Program-made: the position numbers and the translations under genes
Notes under the pieces: model-generated
Told to the model about the DNA's origin: nothing
The model's input: the letters and a program-made list of their open reading frames with translations, nothing else
Databases searched by the model: none
Part shown: one piece after another, positions 7,888 to 15,799 of the stretch
Numbering within the stretch: the first letter of the stretch is position 1
How the letters are laid out: the number at the start of each line of letters is the position of its first letter
Assembly: GCA_964584125.1 (NCBI GenBank)
Contig: CAZOYP010000044.1
Location: 1-22,329, forward strand
Reading direction: 5' to 3'
DNA: 22,329 nt
Origin: Nitromaritima sp964584125
GTDB lineage: Bacteria; Nitrospinota; Nitrospinia; Nitrospinales; VA-1

Positions 7888-7916
7888 TTGATAGATTTAT
7901 CCCTTTGTGTTAGTCT
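7888..7916 (+). promoter_or_regulatory. Extended -10 promoter candidate for 6S RNA
   Basis: TTGATA (7888-7893) is followed after 17 nt by TAGTCT (7911-7916), with TG at 7908-7909 forming an extended -10 (TGTTAGTCT). A start near 7923 would lie about 18 nt upstream of the closing helix of the 6S RNA, so a short 5' trim is expected. The -10 closely matches the element before the zap genes. Confidence 0.5.
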
Positions 7917-7940
7917 CACCCTCAAGGACGCGGAGTTATC

Positions 7941-8128
7941 GCTTCCCTGTCATGTTCGTGTAAAAATTCTATTTTTTGAGCCAATGTTTTGAAAAAGGGG
8001 ATGACTTCCTATCGCGGTGTGCATGCCTTCTTTACAGTAAGTTTGAAGGAAGCCTAAAGTGGTATACAGATTCCCCACCTGTCCTTGACAGGTTCAAAAA
8101 AACGTTTTTGCACGGCATTTCGGGGAGG
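7941..8128 (+). ncRNA. ssrS: 6S RNA
   Basis: 6S RNA mimics an open promoter and sequesters housekeeping sigma-RNA polymerase in stationary phase. It is identified by place (between zapA and fau), length (about 188 nt) and fold. The closing stem pairs 7942-7947 with 8122-8127 and 7953-7966 with 8105-8117. An inner 11-bp stem pairs TTTTTTGAGCC (7972-7982) with 8091-8101. Beyond the bubble, GGGGA (7997-8001) pairs with TCCCC (8072-8076), GTGTGC (8017-8022) with GTATAC (8062-8067), and CCTTC (8026-8030) with GAAGG (8045-8049). The 3' side of the bubble holds a hairpin, CCTGTC-CTT-GACAGG (8078-8092), like the one in E. coli 6S, and its last GG competes with the inner stem. Sequence islands also match E. 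coli: GAGCC, GCGGT..G.GCATGC and GAAGCCT. A frame open through this region (7976-8272) is not a gene. Confidence 0.9.
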
Positions 8129-8493
8129 TTAAGATTTTATTTGGTTGAGTTGATTTACTTTTTAGGAAACTTGGGTGGCGGTGTAGAGAGTTTTCGATAT
8201 TTGATTTTTTATTTGAATAAGATTCCAAACAAAATAGGAATGATTTTTGTTTGTAAATATAAACCTCTATAGTGATTTTGCTTCAGTGACAAATTTTCAA
8301 AGATACTTCCCTGTTTGATTTGTTCGTGAATAAACTCAACCCATCTCGCGCGGTAATGAAGTACCTAAAGTTTCATTAGTAAATGAAATTTGTCTATCTA
8401 ATCTTGCTAGAAAATCAGGCATATTGAGTTTTAATCTAACTTTCTTTGCCAAATTTTAAAGATTATTTTGGATTATGAGTTGGAGGTTTATCA
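8129..8493 (+). other. 365-bp region between 6S RNA and fau
   Basis: No ORF with a plausible start and ribosome site is visible. A hairpin TTTCATT-AGTA-AATGAAA (8371-8388) stands out but lacks GC content and a following T-run. In E. coli 6S RNA and fau (ygfA) are co-transcribed. Here there is no obvious terminator after the 6S closing helix, so the same may hold. I cannot identify a separate fau promoter with confidence. Confidence 0.4.
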
Positions 8494-9120
8494 ATGAAAC
8501 CAGCCATTAATTCGGGGTCTATGGCTAGGGCCAAAATAGCGATCCGAAAAACGATTATCCAAAAACGAGAAAAACTTGATAATCTTAAAAAAAATGAGAA
8601 AAGTATTGCCATTGCTAAGCGTTTGTTTGCTATGGATGAGTTTAAGAAGTCCAAGTCAGTTTTTTGTTTTCTCTCGAGCCCCGCTGAAGTACAGACAGAC
8701 TGGATAATTCGAAAATCTTTAGGCTTGGGGAAGAAAGTTTTAGTTCCTTTTTTGGATTCAGAAGAAGAAAGCTTACAGGTTGCTTGTATCCCTTCGATGG
8801 ATATAGAGTTTGTGGCTGGGCCATATGGGGTGAGGGAACCTACTTCTAAGTTTCGTAAGGCAACTAATTTCTCAAGTATAGATTTTATTATAGCGCCTGG
8901 ATTAGCATTTGACAGCTTTGGGAATAGAGTTGGGTATGGAGGTGGGTTTTACGATAAGTTTTTGAAAAAAATTTCCAGACGTGTGGTCCGGGTTGCGATA
9001 GGCTATGGTTTTCAACTTTTGGATAAAGTTCCATATACGGAATTAGATGAACCGGTTCATTTTTTAATTACAGAAGTTACAACACTAAGATGCCTTAATT
9101 CAAAAGGTGTTGAGGTTTAA
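8494..9120 (+). CDS. fau: 5-formyltetrahydrofolate cyclo-ligase
   Basis: The enzyme (MTHFS, EC 6.3.3.2) converts 5-formyl-THF to 5,10-methenyl-THF with ATP and returns a stored folate to one-carbon metabolism. The 208-aa product fits the family: an N-terminal basic helix (RKTIIQKREKLD), the FCFLSSPAEVQTD segment, VLVPF, the substrate region GPYGVREP, and the hallmark GYGGGFYDK (147-155) of the ATP/phosphate site, followed by VAIGYGFQL. The start at 8494 is set by a strong GGAGG (8482-8486) with a 7-nt gap; a second ATG at codon 10 has no such site. It follows zapA and 6S RNA and precedes rny by 26 nt, so it is probably co-transcribed with rny. Confidence 0.95.
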   Translation: MKPAINSGSMARAKIAIRKTIIQKREKLDNLKKNEKSIAIAKRLFAMDEFKKSKSVFCFLSSPAEVQTDWIIRKSLGLGKKVLVPFLDSEEESLQVACIPSMDIEFVAGPYGVREPTSKFRKATNFSSIDFIIAPGLAFDSFGNRVGYGGGFYDKFLKKISRRVVRVAIGYGFQLLDKVPYTELDEPVHFLITEVTTLRCLNSKGVEV

Positions 9121-9146
9121 TTACATATACTAGCGAGGTAATTAAT

Positions 9147-10733
9147 ATGCATATTTTTACAGCTGTTAAATTCAACCTTTCTACCCTGCTTTTGGGAATG
9201 TTTTTGGCAGCGGTTTTAGGATACTTGGTTGGCTTTTTTCTTCGTAAATTGATCAGTCAATATCAGATTAAGGAAGCTGAAGCTAAAAAGGAAAAGATTA
9301 TCGAGGAAGCACAGCAGGAAGTTCAAAATAGATTAAAAGTGGCTGCTGTTGACGCAAGAGAGCAAGCACTAGCTGAAAAGACGAAGATTGAAAAAGAAGC
9401 CCAGATAAAGTGGGAGGAATTACGAGATCAGGAGAGAAAAATACACCAAAAGGAAGACGAATTAAGACTTTCGAAAGGTGGTTTGGTGGAGCTTGAAAAA
9501 GAGTTAGCTGTCAAGATGAAAGAAGCCGAGAAAATTAGGCAGTTGGGTTTAGATCAAAAGGAGCGGTACGATACATTAGCTAAGGAGGAAATGAAAAAAC
9601 TTGAAAATATTAGTTCTTTTACCGCTGAGCAAGCTATAGAAGAAATTAAGGCAAAGGTTGTTGATTTAGCTCGTTTGGATGCTGCAAAAGAAGTAAAAAA
9701 AATTGAAGAGAATGCGCAAAATAATGCGGAAGAGGAAGCGAGAAAAATTATTACTATGGCGGTGCAGAGACTAGCATCTGATAGTGTGGCAGAAAGCACA
9801 GTTTCTGTAGTTGCTCTTTCTGATGATTCGATTAAGGGGCGTATCATAGGGCGCGAAGGTAGAAATATCCGTGCCCTTGAACAGGCTACGGGAGTGGATC
9901 TTATAATTGATGATACCCCGGGGGCAGTCATCTTATCTGGGTTTGATCCAATTCGTCGCGAAGTTGCTCGCCTTACATTAGAGCAATTAATACTTGATGG
10001 ACGCATCCATCCAGGGAGAATTGAAGAGGTTGTTGCCAAAAGTAGAAAGGAGGTTGCTAGGCAGACTAAGCAGGCTGGAGAACAAGCAATTATGGAATTG
10101 GAAATTGATAATATAAACCCAGAGATAGTGAATATGCTAGGGCGGCTCAAATATCGTACAAGCTATACTCAGAACGTACTTGAGCATGTTAAGGAAGTTG
10201 CTAAAGTTTGTGGGTTTATGGCAGGTGAGTTAGGTCTTGATGTTCAGCTTGCTAAGCGTGCAGGCTTATTACACGATATTGGCAAGTCTATTGATCGTCA
10301 GACGGATGGTACGCACACACAGTTGGGGATTGATGTCGCCAACAGATTTAATGAACATAAATATGTTGTTAATGCTATCGGCGCACATCATGAAGATATA
10401 GAGCCGGAGTCTCTTTATGCAGTTTTAGTCATAGCTGGAGATACTATTTCTGCTTCGCGCCCAGGAGCGCGCCGTGAAATGTTGGAAACTTATGTAAAGC
10501 GAATGACGAAGTTAGAAGAAATTGGAGATTCTTTCAAGGGAGTTGAAAAAACTTATGCGATTCAAGCTGGCCGTGAGGTTCGTATAGTTGTTGTTCCCGA
10601 AGTAGCTACCGATGAACAATCTAACATACTAGCAAAGGATGTAGCTAGACGTATAGAGAAAGAAGTAACATATCCAGGAGAAGTAAAAATTACCGTTATT
10701 AGGGAGACTCGCTTTACGGAGGTTGCGCATTGA
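9147..10733 (+). CDS. rny: Ribonuclease Y
   Basis: RNase Y is a membrane-anchored endoribonuclease that starts mRNA decay. The 528-aa product has the standard four-part plan. One N-terminal membrane helix (about 12-32, LSTLLLGMFLAAVLGYLVGF) comes first, followed by a long charged coiled coil (about 35-215). A KH RNA-binding domain (about 217-285) carries the IKGRIIGREGRNIRALE loop. An HD metal-dependent phosphodiesterase domain follows, with HDIGK (His376-Asp377) and further His residues in GAHHEDIEPES, then the conserved SASRPGARRE segment. Length is close to the usual 520 aa. GAGG (9135-9138) lies 8 nt before the ATG. RNase Y is best known in Firmicutes but is also widespread in delta-proteobacteria-like diderms; here RNase R is encoded in the same window. 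Confidence 0.97.
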   Translation: MHIFTAVKFNLSTLLLGMFLAAVLGYLVGFFLRKLISQYQIKEAEAKKEKIIEEAQQEVQNRLKVAAVDAREQALAEKTKIEKEAQIKWEELRDQERKIHQKEDELRLSKGGLVELEKELAVKMKEAEKIRQLGLDQKERYDTLAKEEMKKLENISSFTAEQAIEEIKAKVVDLARLDAAKEVKKIEENAQNNAEEEARKIITMAVQRLASDSVAESTVSVVALSDDSIKGRIIGREGRNIRALEQATGVDLIIDDTPGAVILSGFDPIRREVARLTLEQLILDGRIHPGRIEEVVAKSRKEVARQTKQAGEQAIMELEIDNINPEIVNMLGRLKYRTSYTQNVLEHVKEVAKVCGFMAGELGLDVQLAKRAGLLHDIGKSIDRQTDGTHTQLGIDVANRFNEHKYVVNAIGAHHEDIEPESLYAVLVIAGDTISASRPGARREMLETYVKRMTKLEEIGDSFKGVEKTYAIQAGREVRIVVVPEVATDEQSNILAKDVARRIEKEVTYPGEVKITVIRETRFTEVAH

Positions 10734-10781
10734 TTTGAATTTTATAGCAGTATTATTTTTGGCGGGTTGTTTGCTTAGTTT

Positions 10782-10801
10782 ATCAAAAAATAATTTTTGA
10801 T
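10782..10801. repeat. Perfect 8-bp inverted repeat after rny
   Basis: ATCAAAAA and TTTTTGAT are separated by ATAA, about 50 nt after the rny stop. It can form a stem-loop on either strand. The stem is nearly all A-T and no T-run follows, so a role as terminator is only possible. Confidence 0.35.
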
Positions 10802-11001
10802 CTATAAAGAAATAATTGATAGTTTCGGTTTAAACCTTAAAAAATAATTTATTTACTTTCTGGTTTGTTGTTCTAATTGGTGGTGTGTTTTTTTTTGCAA
10901 ATGAGGAATATTAAACTGTCTCCCAAAGAACCCCGCGTGTTAAGGCCAGCCAATAGTCTAATCGAAGCTCTGACCACTGGTTTTTTGAAAGTAGAAAAAT
11001 A

Positions 11002-11007
11002 TATAAT
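11002..11007 (+). promoter_or_regulatory. Candidate -10 element for lysS
   Basis: A perfect TATAAT lies 42 bp before the lysS ATG. No good -35 is found 16-18 nt upstream (the bases there are GGTTTT or similar), so the assignment rests on the -10 alone. Confidence 0.4.
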
Positions 11008-11049
11008 GCCAGATTTTTTAATTCCACATCACTAACGAAATAGATTTAA

Positions 11050-12555
11050 ATGGAAGAGTCAACCGATTTAGTAAAACTTCGACGAGAAAAACTAGCCCAA
11101 TTATGCGACAGGGGCATAAACCCTTATATCAATAGGTTTAAGGTTGAAGATGCAATTGGTTTGCTGGCGGATGAGTTTGCTGATAACTCCAAAGAAGAAT
11201 TGGAGAAAATAGATAAGCAGTGTTTGGTAGGTGGGCGCATGATGGCGCGGCGTGGTCATGGTAAAACAACATTTTGCCATATAAAGGATCGTGCAGGCCA
11301 AATTCAAGTCTATATACGCAAGGATGAAATTGGTGACGAAAATTATGAAATATTTAGCCTTTTGGATATTGGAGATTTTATTGGTGTCGAGGGAAGACTG
11401 TCTAAGACCAAAACGGATGAACTTACAATATTTGCAAAAAAAGTTACTTTGTTGTCAAAATCACTTTTGCCGCTTCCCGAAAAGTGGCATGGGTTAAAGG
11501 ATGTTGAACTTAGATATCGCCAAAGGTATGTTGATCTGATGGTCAATCCAGGGGTGAAAGATATTTTCATCTACAGGAGTAAAATTATCCAGGCGCTTCG
11601 GGAGTTCCTTAACCAAAGAGACTATCTAGAAGTAGAGACACCAATGATGCAGTCAATTGCAGGTGGCGCCACAGCAAAACCATTTAAGACACATCATAAC
11701 GCTCTCGATATGGAGCTCTATCTTCGTGTAGCTCCGGAGTTATACTTGAAGAGACTAGTAGTGGGCGGTATTGAACGCGTCTATGAGATTAATAGAAACT
11801 TTAGGAATGAAGGCATTTCTATAAACCATAATCCTGAATTTACCATGGTTGAATTTTATACAGCCTATGCTGACTATAATGATCTTATGGATCTAACTGA
11901 AGAATTATTTCACCATATATGTCAGTCCGTATTCAATAAAATGACCTTTGACCTTACATGGGGAAAAGAAGAGGCCGTACAGAATGAGACCATTGATTTT
12001 TCCAAGCCTTTTAGTAGAAAAACATTTAAGCAGTCTTTGATGGATATCGGGGGAATATCATTGGACAATATTAATGATTTTCAAAAATCTATTTCGTATG
12101 CTTTGGGAAATAAAGTTGCCTTGGAGAAGAAAGATAACCATGCAAAAGTATTAGGAAAACTTTTTGATCATTTTGTTGAGCCTAATTTAATTCAGCCTAC
12201 CTTTATAACAGACTATCCCTTAGCTCTTTCACCATTATCAAAAAAGAAAGAAGAAGATCCGGAACTAGTTGAGCGTTTTGAATTATTTGTAGGCGGGAAG
12301 GAGATTGCTAACGCTTATACTGAGTTGAATGATCCTATAGACCAGAAAAAAAGATTTGAAGAGCAAGCTTCCAATCGCAAGGCTGGCGATGAAGAAGCTC
12401 ACATGATGGATCTAGATTTTATTCGTGCCTTAGAATACGGGTTGCCTCCTACCGCAGGAGAGGGGATTGGAATAGATCGCTTGGTTATGTTGCTTACTAA
12501 CTCTCAGTCTATTCGGGATGTGATTTTGTTCCCGCAATTAAAAAAAGAATCTTAA
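11050..12555 (+). CDS. lysS: Lysine--tRNA ligase, class II
   Basis: LysS charges tRNA(Lys). The 501-aa product has the usual length and plan. An N-terminal OB-fold anticodon-binding domain comes first (about 57-140, GGRMMARRGHGKTTF, IQVYIRKDE). The class II catalytic core follows: motif 1 around FLNQRDYLEVETPMM (186-200), motif 2 with RVYEINRNFRNEG (243-255) and HNPEFTMVEFY, and motif 3 GEGIGIDRLVML (about 470-481). The lysine-site segment GGKEIANAYTELND is present. The ATG at 11050 has no Shine-Dalgarno, but the protein from here matches the family N-terminus and no better start exists. It heads a + strand run with lolC/E, lolD and lpxD, a gene order also common in delta-proteobacteria. Confidence 0.97.
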   Translation: MEESTDLVKLRREKLAQLCDRGINPYINRFKVEDAIGLLADEFADNSKEELEKIDKQCLVGGRMMARRGHGKTTFCHIKDRAGQIQVYIRKDEIGDENYEIFSLLDIGDFIGVEGRLSKTKTDELTIFAKKVTLLSKSLLPLPEKWHGLKDVELRYRQRYVDLMVNPGVKDIFIYRSKIIQALREFLNQRDYLEVETPMMQSIAGGATAKPFKTHHNALDMELYLRVAPELYLKRLVVGGIERVYEINRNFRNEGISINHNPEFTMVEFYTAYADYNDLMDLTEELFHHICQSVFNKMTFDLTWGKEEAVQNETIDFSKPFSRKTFKQSLMDIGGISLDNINDFQKSISYALGNKVALEKKDNHAKVLGKLFDHFVEPNLIQPTFITDYPLALSPLSKKKEEDPELVERFELFVGGKEIANAYTELNDPIDQKKRFEEQASNRKAGDEEAHMMDLDFIRALEYGLPPTAGEGIGIDRLVMLLTNSQSIRDVILFPQLKKES

Positions 12556-12566
12556 CTGAGTATAAT
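12538..12566 (+). promoter_or_regulatory. Candidate promoter for lolC/E
   Basis: TTAAAA (12538-12543), inside the last lysS codons, and a perfect TATAAT (12561-12566) just after the lysS stop are 17 nt apart. Transcription would start near 12573, about 85 nt before lolC/E. The -35 is poor; read-through from lysS is equally possible. Confidence 0.35.
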
Positions 12567-12657
12567 AAAGTCTATTTTGTAATTATTTCTAGCCAAAGTC
12601 TAATTATTCCTCTAAAGATTTTTTGATATCTAAAAACCTTCAACCTTACCACCTATT

Positions 12658-13944
12658 ATGTCCTACGAATTATTTGTAAGTATTCGTCATCTCAGTGCAA
12701 AAAAAGCACAAAAATTTATATCTCTCAATACTTGGATATCAATAGTGGGTGTAGCATTGGGTGTCATGGCTCTTATTGTGGTAATAGCGGTGATGTCGGG
12801 ATTTAGCAAAGATCTCCGAGATAAAATTTTAGGAACTAATTCTCACATTGTTGTGTCAAATATAAATCGAGTGATGATAGAAAATTATGATGATATTCTC
12901 GAAAAAGTGAGATCAGTTGAAGGTGTTACCGCAGCAGCTCCTTTTATTATGAATCAGGTGATGTTAATTAACGGTGATAGAGTTTCAGGAGTTGTTGTGC
13001 GAGGAATAGATCCAGAAAAAGAAGGGACGGTTTCAGACCTAGGGAAGAATATGGTGTCTGGGCTAGTGTCAGATTTGAAAGTAGAGCTAGACATACCTAG
13101 AGAAATGAAAGATGTAGGGAAAATAAAACGAGCCAGAATAATTTTAGGAAAAGAACTTTCGCGAAGGATGGGAGCTGGGGTCGGAGATATTGTGTCTATG
13201 GTTTCCCCTGTTTCAAGGATAACACCTGTTGGGCTAATCCCCAGAATGAAACTCTTTAAAGTGGTTGGAATATTTGAATCGGGGATGTATGAATATGATG
13301 CAAACCTTTCTTTCGTTTTGTTAAAGTCTGCGCAAAAATTTTTTTCAATGGAAAATGGTGTTTCTGGAGTAGAAGTAAGAGTTGCCGATATTGAGCAGGC
13401 TGGAAATATCGCTTTTACAATTCAGAAAGATCTAGGTTTCCCTTATCTTGTACGCGACTGGATGCGCATGAATAGGAATCTATTTTCTGCGCTCAAGCTA
13501 GAAAAAATAGTTATGTTTATCATTTTAATACTAATAATTTTTGTCGCTGCATTTAATATTGTTAGTACATTATTTATGTTAGTAATGGAAAAAGCTAAAG
13601 AAATAGCTATTTTAAAGTCTATGGGAGCAAGCTCTAAAAGTATTATAAAAATTTATAGCTATCAAGGGTTGGTTATCGGTCTTGTTGGAACATTCTTAGG
13701 TTGTGCAGCTGGATTTGTTATTGTTCCCAACTTGAATGAAATAGTTGGCTTAATAGAATCAATCTTTGGGATTGTTGCATTCCCAAGTGATGTTTACTAT
13801 CTAGATCGCCTTCCCTCGGAAATTCAATACATGGACTCGTTTTTAATTATTATTTTTTCGGTTGTGATTTGTTTGGCTGCATCACTTTATCCAGCTTGGC
13901 GGGCATCAAAACTCGATTTAGTTGATGGATTGCGTTATGAGTAA
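12658..13944 (+). CDS. Lipoprotein-releasing ABC transporter permease, LolC/LolE family
   Basis: This is the membrane subunit of the Lol complex, which extracts outer-membrane lipoproteins from the inner membrane and passes them to LolA. The 428-aa product has the family layout: a cytoplasmic start (YELFVSIRHLSAKK), TM1 (about 25-47), a periplasmic domain (about 50-270), and three C-terminal helices (about 281-308, 331-352, 393-413). Typical LolC/E segments are IVVIAVMSGF near TM1, MEKAKEIAILKSMGAS after TM2, and SLYPAWRASKLD near the end. Only one permease gene is present beside lolD, so it may act as a homodimer (LolF-like); a second copy elsewhere cannot be excluded, and I therefore leave the symbol open. 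No Shine-Dalgarno is seen. Its stop overlaps the lolD start. Confidence 0.93.
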   Translation: MSYELFVSIRHLSAKKAQKFISLNTWISIVGVALGVMALIVVIAVMSGFSKDLRDKILGTNSHIVVSNINRVMIENYDDILEKVRSVEGVTAAAPFIMNQVMLINGDRVSGVVVRGIDPEKEGTVSDLGKNMVSGLVSDLKVELDIPREMKDVGKIKRARIILGKELSRRMGAGVGDIVSMVSPVSRITPVGLIPRMKLFKVVGIFESGMYEYDANLSFVLLKSAQKFFSMENGVSGVEVRVADIEQAGNIAFTIQKDLGFPYLVRDWMRMNRNLFSALKLEKIVMFIILILIIFVAAFNIVSTLFMLVMEKAKEIAILKSMGASSKSIIKIYSYQGLVIGLVGTFLGCAAGFVIVPNLNEIVGLIESIFGIVAFPSDVYYLDRLPSEIQYMDSFLIIIFSVVICLAASLYPAWRASKLDLVDGLRYE

Positions 13945-14662
13945 TTTAAATTCTAAAGAAATTAATGGCCCACACTTACTTGAAGCTACAAACCTGCAAA
14001 AGAGCTATAACAGTTCCACCCAATTGCTTAATATATTGTCGGGTGCTAGTCTTAAATTGAAAGCTGGGGAAATGCTTGGCATAATAGGAGCTTCAGGAGT
14101 TGGCAAAAGCACTTTGTTACATGTCCTCGGTGGGCTAGATCACCCACAAATGGGACAGGTTTTATTTCGTGGTGATGATATTTATTCTAAAGGAAGTTTA
14201 TATTTGGAGAATTTTAGAAACCAAAATGTTGGGTTTGTGTTCCAGTTTTTTAACTTACTTTCTGATTTTACAGCCTTGGAAAATACTATGTTCCCGGCTC
14301 TGATTGCTAGGGTTGAAAAAAAAGAAGCTCGCGAACTAGCAGAAGAGCTTTTGGTTCAGGTAGGTCTTAAGGATCGCCTATACCATAAACCGGGCGAACT
14401 TTCTGGTGGAGAAAGTCAGCGCGTTGCTTTAGCGAGAGGGTTTGTAAACAAGCCAGATCTGATACTTGCTGATGAGCCGACTGGAAACCTAGATCAAAAG
14501 TCAAGTGATGGATTAATAGAGCTAATTCAGTTACTAAATCATAAGCTTCAGCAGACGGTAGTGGTTGTAACGCATAGTCAGCGTGTTGCTTCGAAAATGA
14601 AGCGTGTTGTTGAGCTAGCAGACGGTGTTATTAAACCTATAGAAAAAAGCATTTTAGTTTAA
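13937..14662 (+). CDS. lolD: Lipoprotein-releasing ABC transporter ATPase LolD
   Basis: LolD powers lipoprotein release by the Lol complex from the cytoplasmic face. The product shows Walker A GASGVGKS (51-58), FQFFNLLSDFTALEN (the LolD/MacB-type Q-loop region), the signature LSGGESQRVALAR (155-167), Walker B DLILADE with PTGNLD (174-186), and the switch His in VVVTHS. I start it at ATG 13937, giving 241 aa, so that ATGAGTAA overlaps the lolC/E stop by 8 nt, a usual arrangement for coupled permease/ATPase genes. In-frame starts at 13922 and 13925 would bury more of the permease end. The direct overlap with a LolC/E permease separates it from MacB-like relatives. Confidence 0.94.
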   Translation: MSNLNSKEINGPHLLEATNLQKSYNSSTQLLNILSGASLKLKAGEMLGIIGASGVGKSTLLHVLGGLDHPQMGQVLFRGDDIYSKGSLYLENFRNQNVGFVFQFFNLLSDFTALENTMFPALIARVEKKEARELAEELLVQVGLKDRLYHKPGELSGGESQRVALARGFVNKPDLILADEPTGNLDQKSSDGLIELIQLLNHKLQQTVVVVTHSQRVASKMKRVVELADGVIKPIEKSILV

Positions 14663-14716
14663 TTTTTTTTCTAAGAAATAAAAAGGCCCGATTGGGAGAT
14701 TTTGAAAGGTACATTC

Positions 14717-15745
14717 ATGAACTTGGGTGATCTTGCTAAAAAAATAAATGGGGTGGTCGAGGGGGATTCTTCATTAGAAATTACGGGAGTAGGTTCTATT
14801 GAAACTGCAGGGCCGGGTCACATTACGTTTGCAAAAGGAAAGAAATTTATTAGCAAGCTTAAACAGTCTAAAGCTTCAGCGGTTTTGGTAAATAGTAAAG
14901 TAGAAATTGCTATGAACCAGGTCATTTCCTCTAGGCCTGAGTTAGCATTCGCAAAGCTACTAGAGCATTTTCACCCTCAATCAAGGCCTAAACCAGAAAT
15001 TCATCCCTCAGCAGTGCTCGGGACTAATGTTACCTTAGGTAAGAGAGTCACATTGGCACCTTTGGTATGCGTAGGTAATAATGTGCGGATTGGTGATGAT
15101 GTCGTGATTTGCTCGGGAACAGTAATTGGGGATAATTGTATACTTGGTAAGGGCACAGTAATTCATTCTAATGTGACAATTTATAGTAACTCTAATATAG
15201 GAAGCCAAGTTACTCTTCACGCTGGTGTTGTGATCGGTGCAGACGGGTTCGGCTATGCCATAGATGAAAAAGGAACGCACATCAAAATCAATCAGATTGG
15301 GAATGTTGTCATTGAAGACCATGTAGAAATAGGTGCAAATTCTTGTGTCGATCGAGCTGCGACTGGAACAACGTTAATAAAAAAAGGAACTAAAATTGAT
15401 AATTTAGTGCAAGTTGCACATAATTGTACTATTGGAGAGAATTGCGTTTTAGTTGCACAGGTAGGGATTGCTGGTAGCTGTAATCTTGGCAATCATGTTG
15501 TTTTAGCAGGTCAGGCCGGTCTTTCTGACCACGTCACGGTTGGTGATAATGTTACTTTAGCTGCAAAGTCAGCGGCTCTTCGTGATATTGAAGATAACAG
15601 TACCTATGGAGGAATCCCGGCCCTCCCATTAAATATCTGGAAGCGAAGCGTCACGATTTTACCTAAACTCCCCGACCTAGCTCGAAGAGTTCGTGACTTA
15701 GAAAATCGACTGGACGATATTGGGGGAAAAAATACCGGTGAGTAG
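14717..15745 (+). CDS. lpxD: UDP-3-O-(3-hydroxyacyl)glucosamine N-acyltransferase
   Basis: LpxD adds the second 3-hydroxyacyl chain, from acyl-ACP, to UDP-acyl-glucosamine in lipid A synthesis. The 342-aa product has the small N-terminal uridine-binding domain (about 1-95, including ITGVGSIETAGPGHITF). A long left-handed beta helix of hexapeptide repeats follows (about 97-300; e.g. VTLGKR, VRIGDD, CILGKG). It contains GADGFGYA (174-181) and the catalytic His235 in NLVQVAHNCTIG. A helical C-terminus (PKLPDLARRVRDLENRL) matches the trimer's ACP-binding tail. The start at 14717 is favoured by AAAGG (14705-14709), 7 nt upstream; the in-frame TTG at 14702 would overlap that site. fabZ and lpxA, its usual partners, are not downstream. 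Confidence 0.96.
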   Translation: MNLGDLAKKINGVVEGDSSLEITGVGSIETAGPGHITFAKGKKFISKLKQSKASAVLVNSKVEIAMNQVISSRPELAFAKLLEHFHPQSRPKPEIHPSAVLGTNVTLGKRVTLAPLVCVGNNVRIGDDVVICSGTVIGDNCILGKGTVIHSNVTIYSNSNIGSQVTLHAGVVIGADGFGYAIDEKGTHIKINQIGNVVIEDHVEIGANSCVDRAATGTTLIKKGTKIDNLVQVAHNCTIGENCVLVAQVGIAGSCNLGNHVVLAGQAGLSDHVTVGDNVTLAAKSAALRDIEDNSTYGGIPALPLNIWKRSVTILPKLPDLARRVRDLENRLDDIGGKNTGE

Positions 15746-15799
15746 TGCAACCTTAAAAGCTATAAATTCTGTTGACCAATAACAAATGAGTTTCATTTT

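Larger units (their letters stand above)
10734..11049 (+). other. 316-bp region between rny and lysS
   Basis: No gene is visible. Early in the region is a perfect AT-rich inverted repeat, ATCAAAAA-ATAA-TTTTTGAT (10782-10801), that could end rny transcripts weakly, but it has no T-run. A more GC-rich patch at about 10919-10972 is noticeable against the AT-rich surroundings but I cannot fold it into a known RNA. The lysS -10 candidate lies at 11002-11007. Confidence 0.45.

Noticed and set aside
7976..8272. 98-codon open frame between zapA and fau
   Set aside because: It lies across the 6S RNA, has no ribosome site, and its sequence is constrained by RNA pairing; the product resembles no protein family.
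9554..10150. 198-codon frame antisense to rny
   Set aside because: It is a Ser/Ala/Ile-rich shadow of the rny coding sequence, which is well supported in the other direction.
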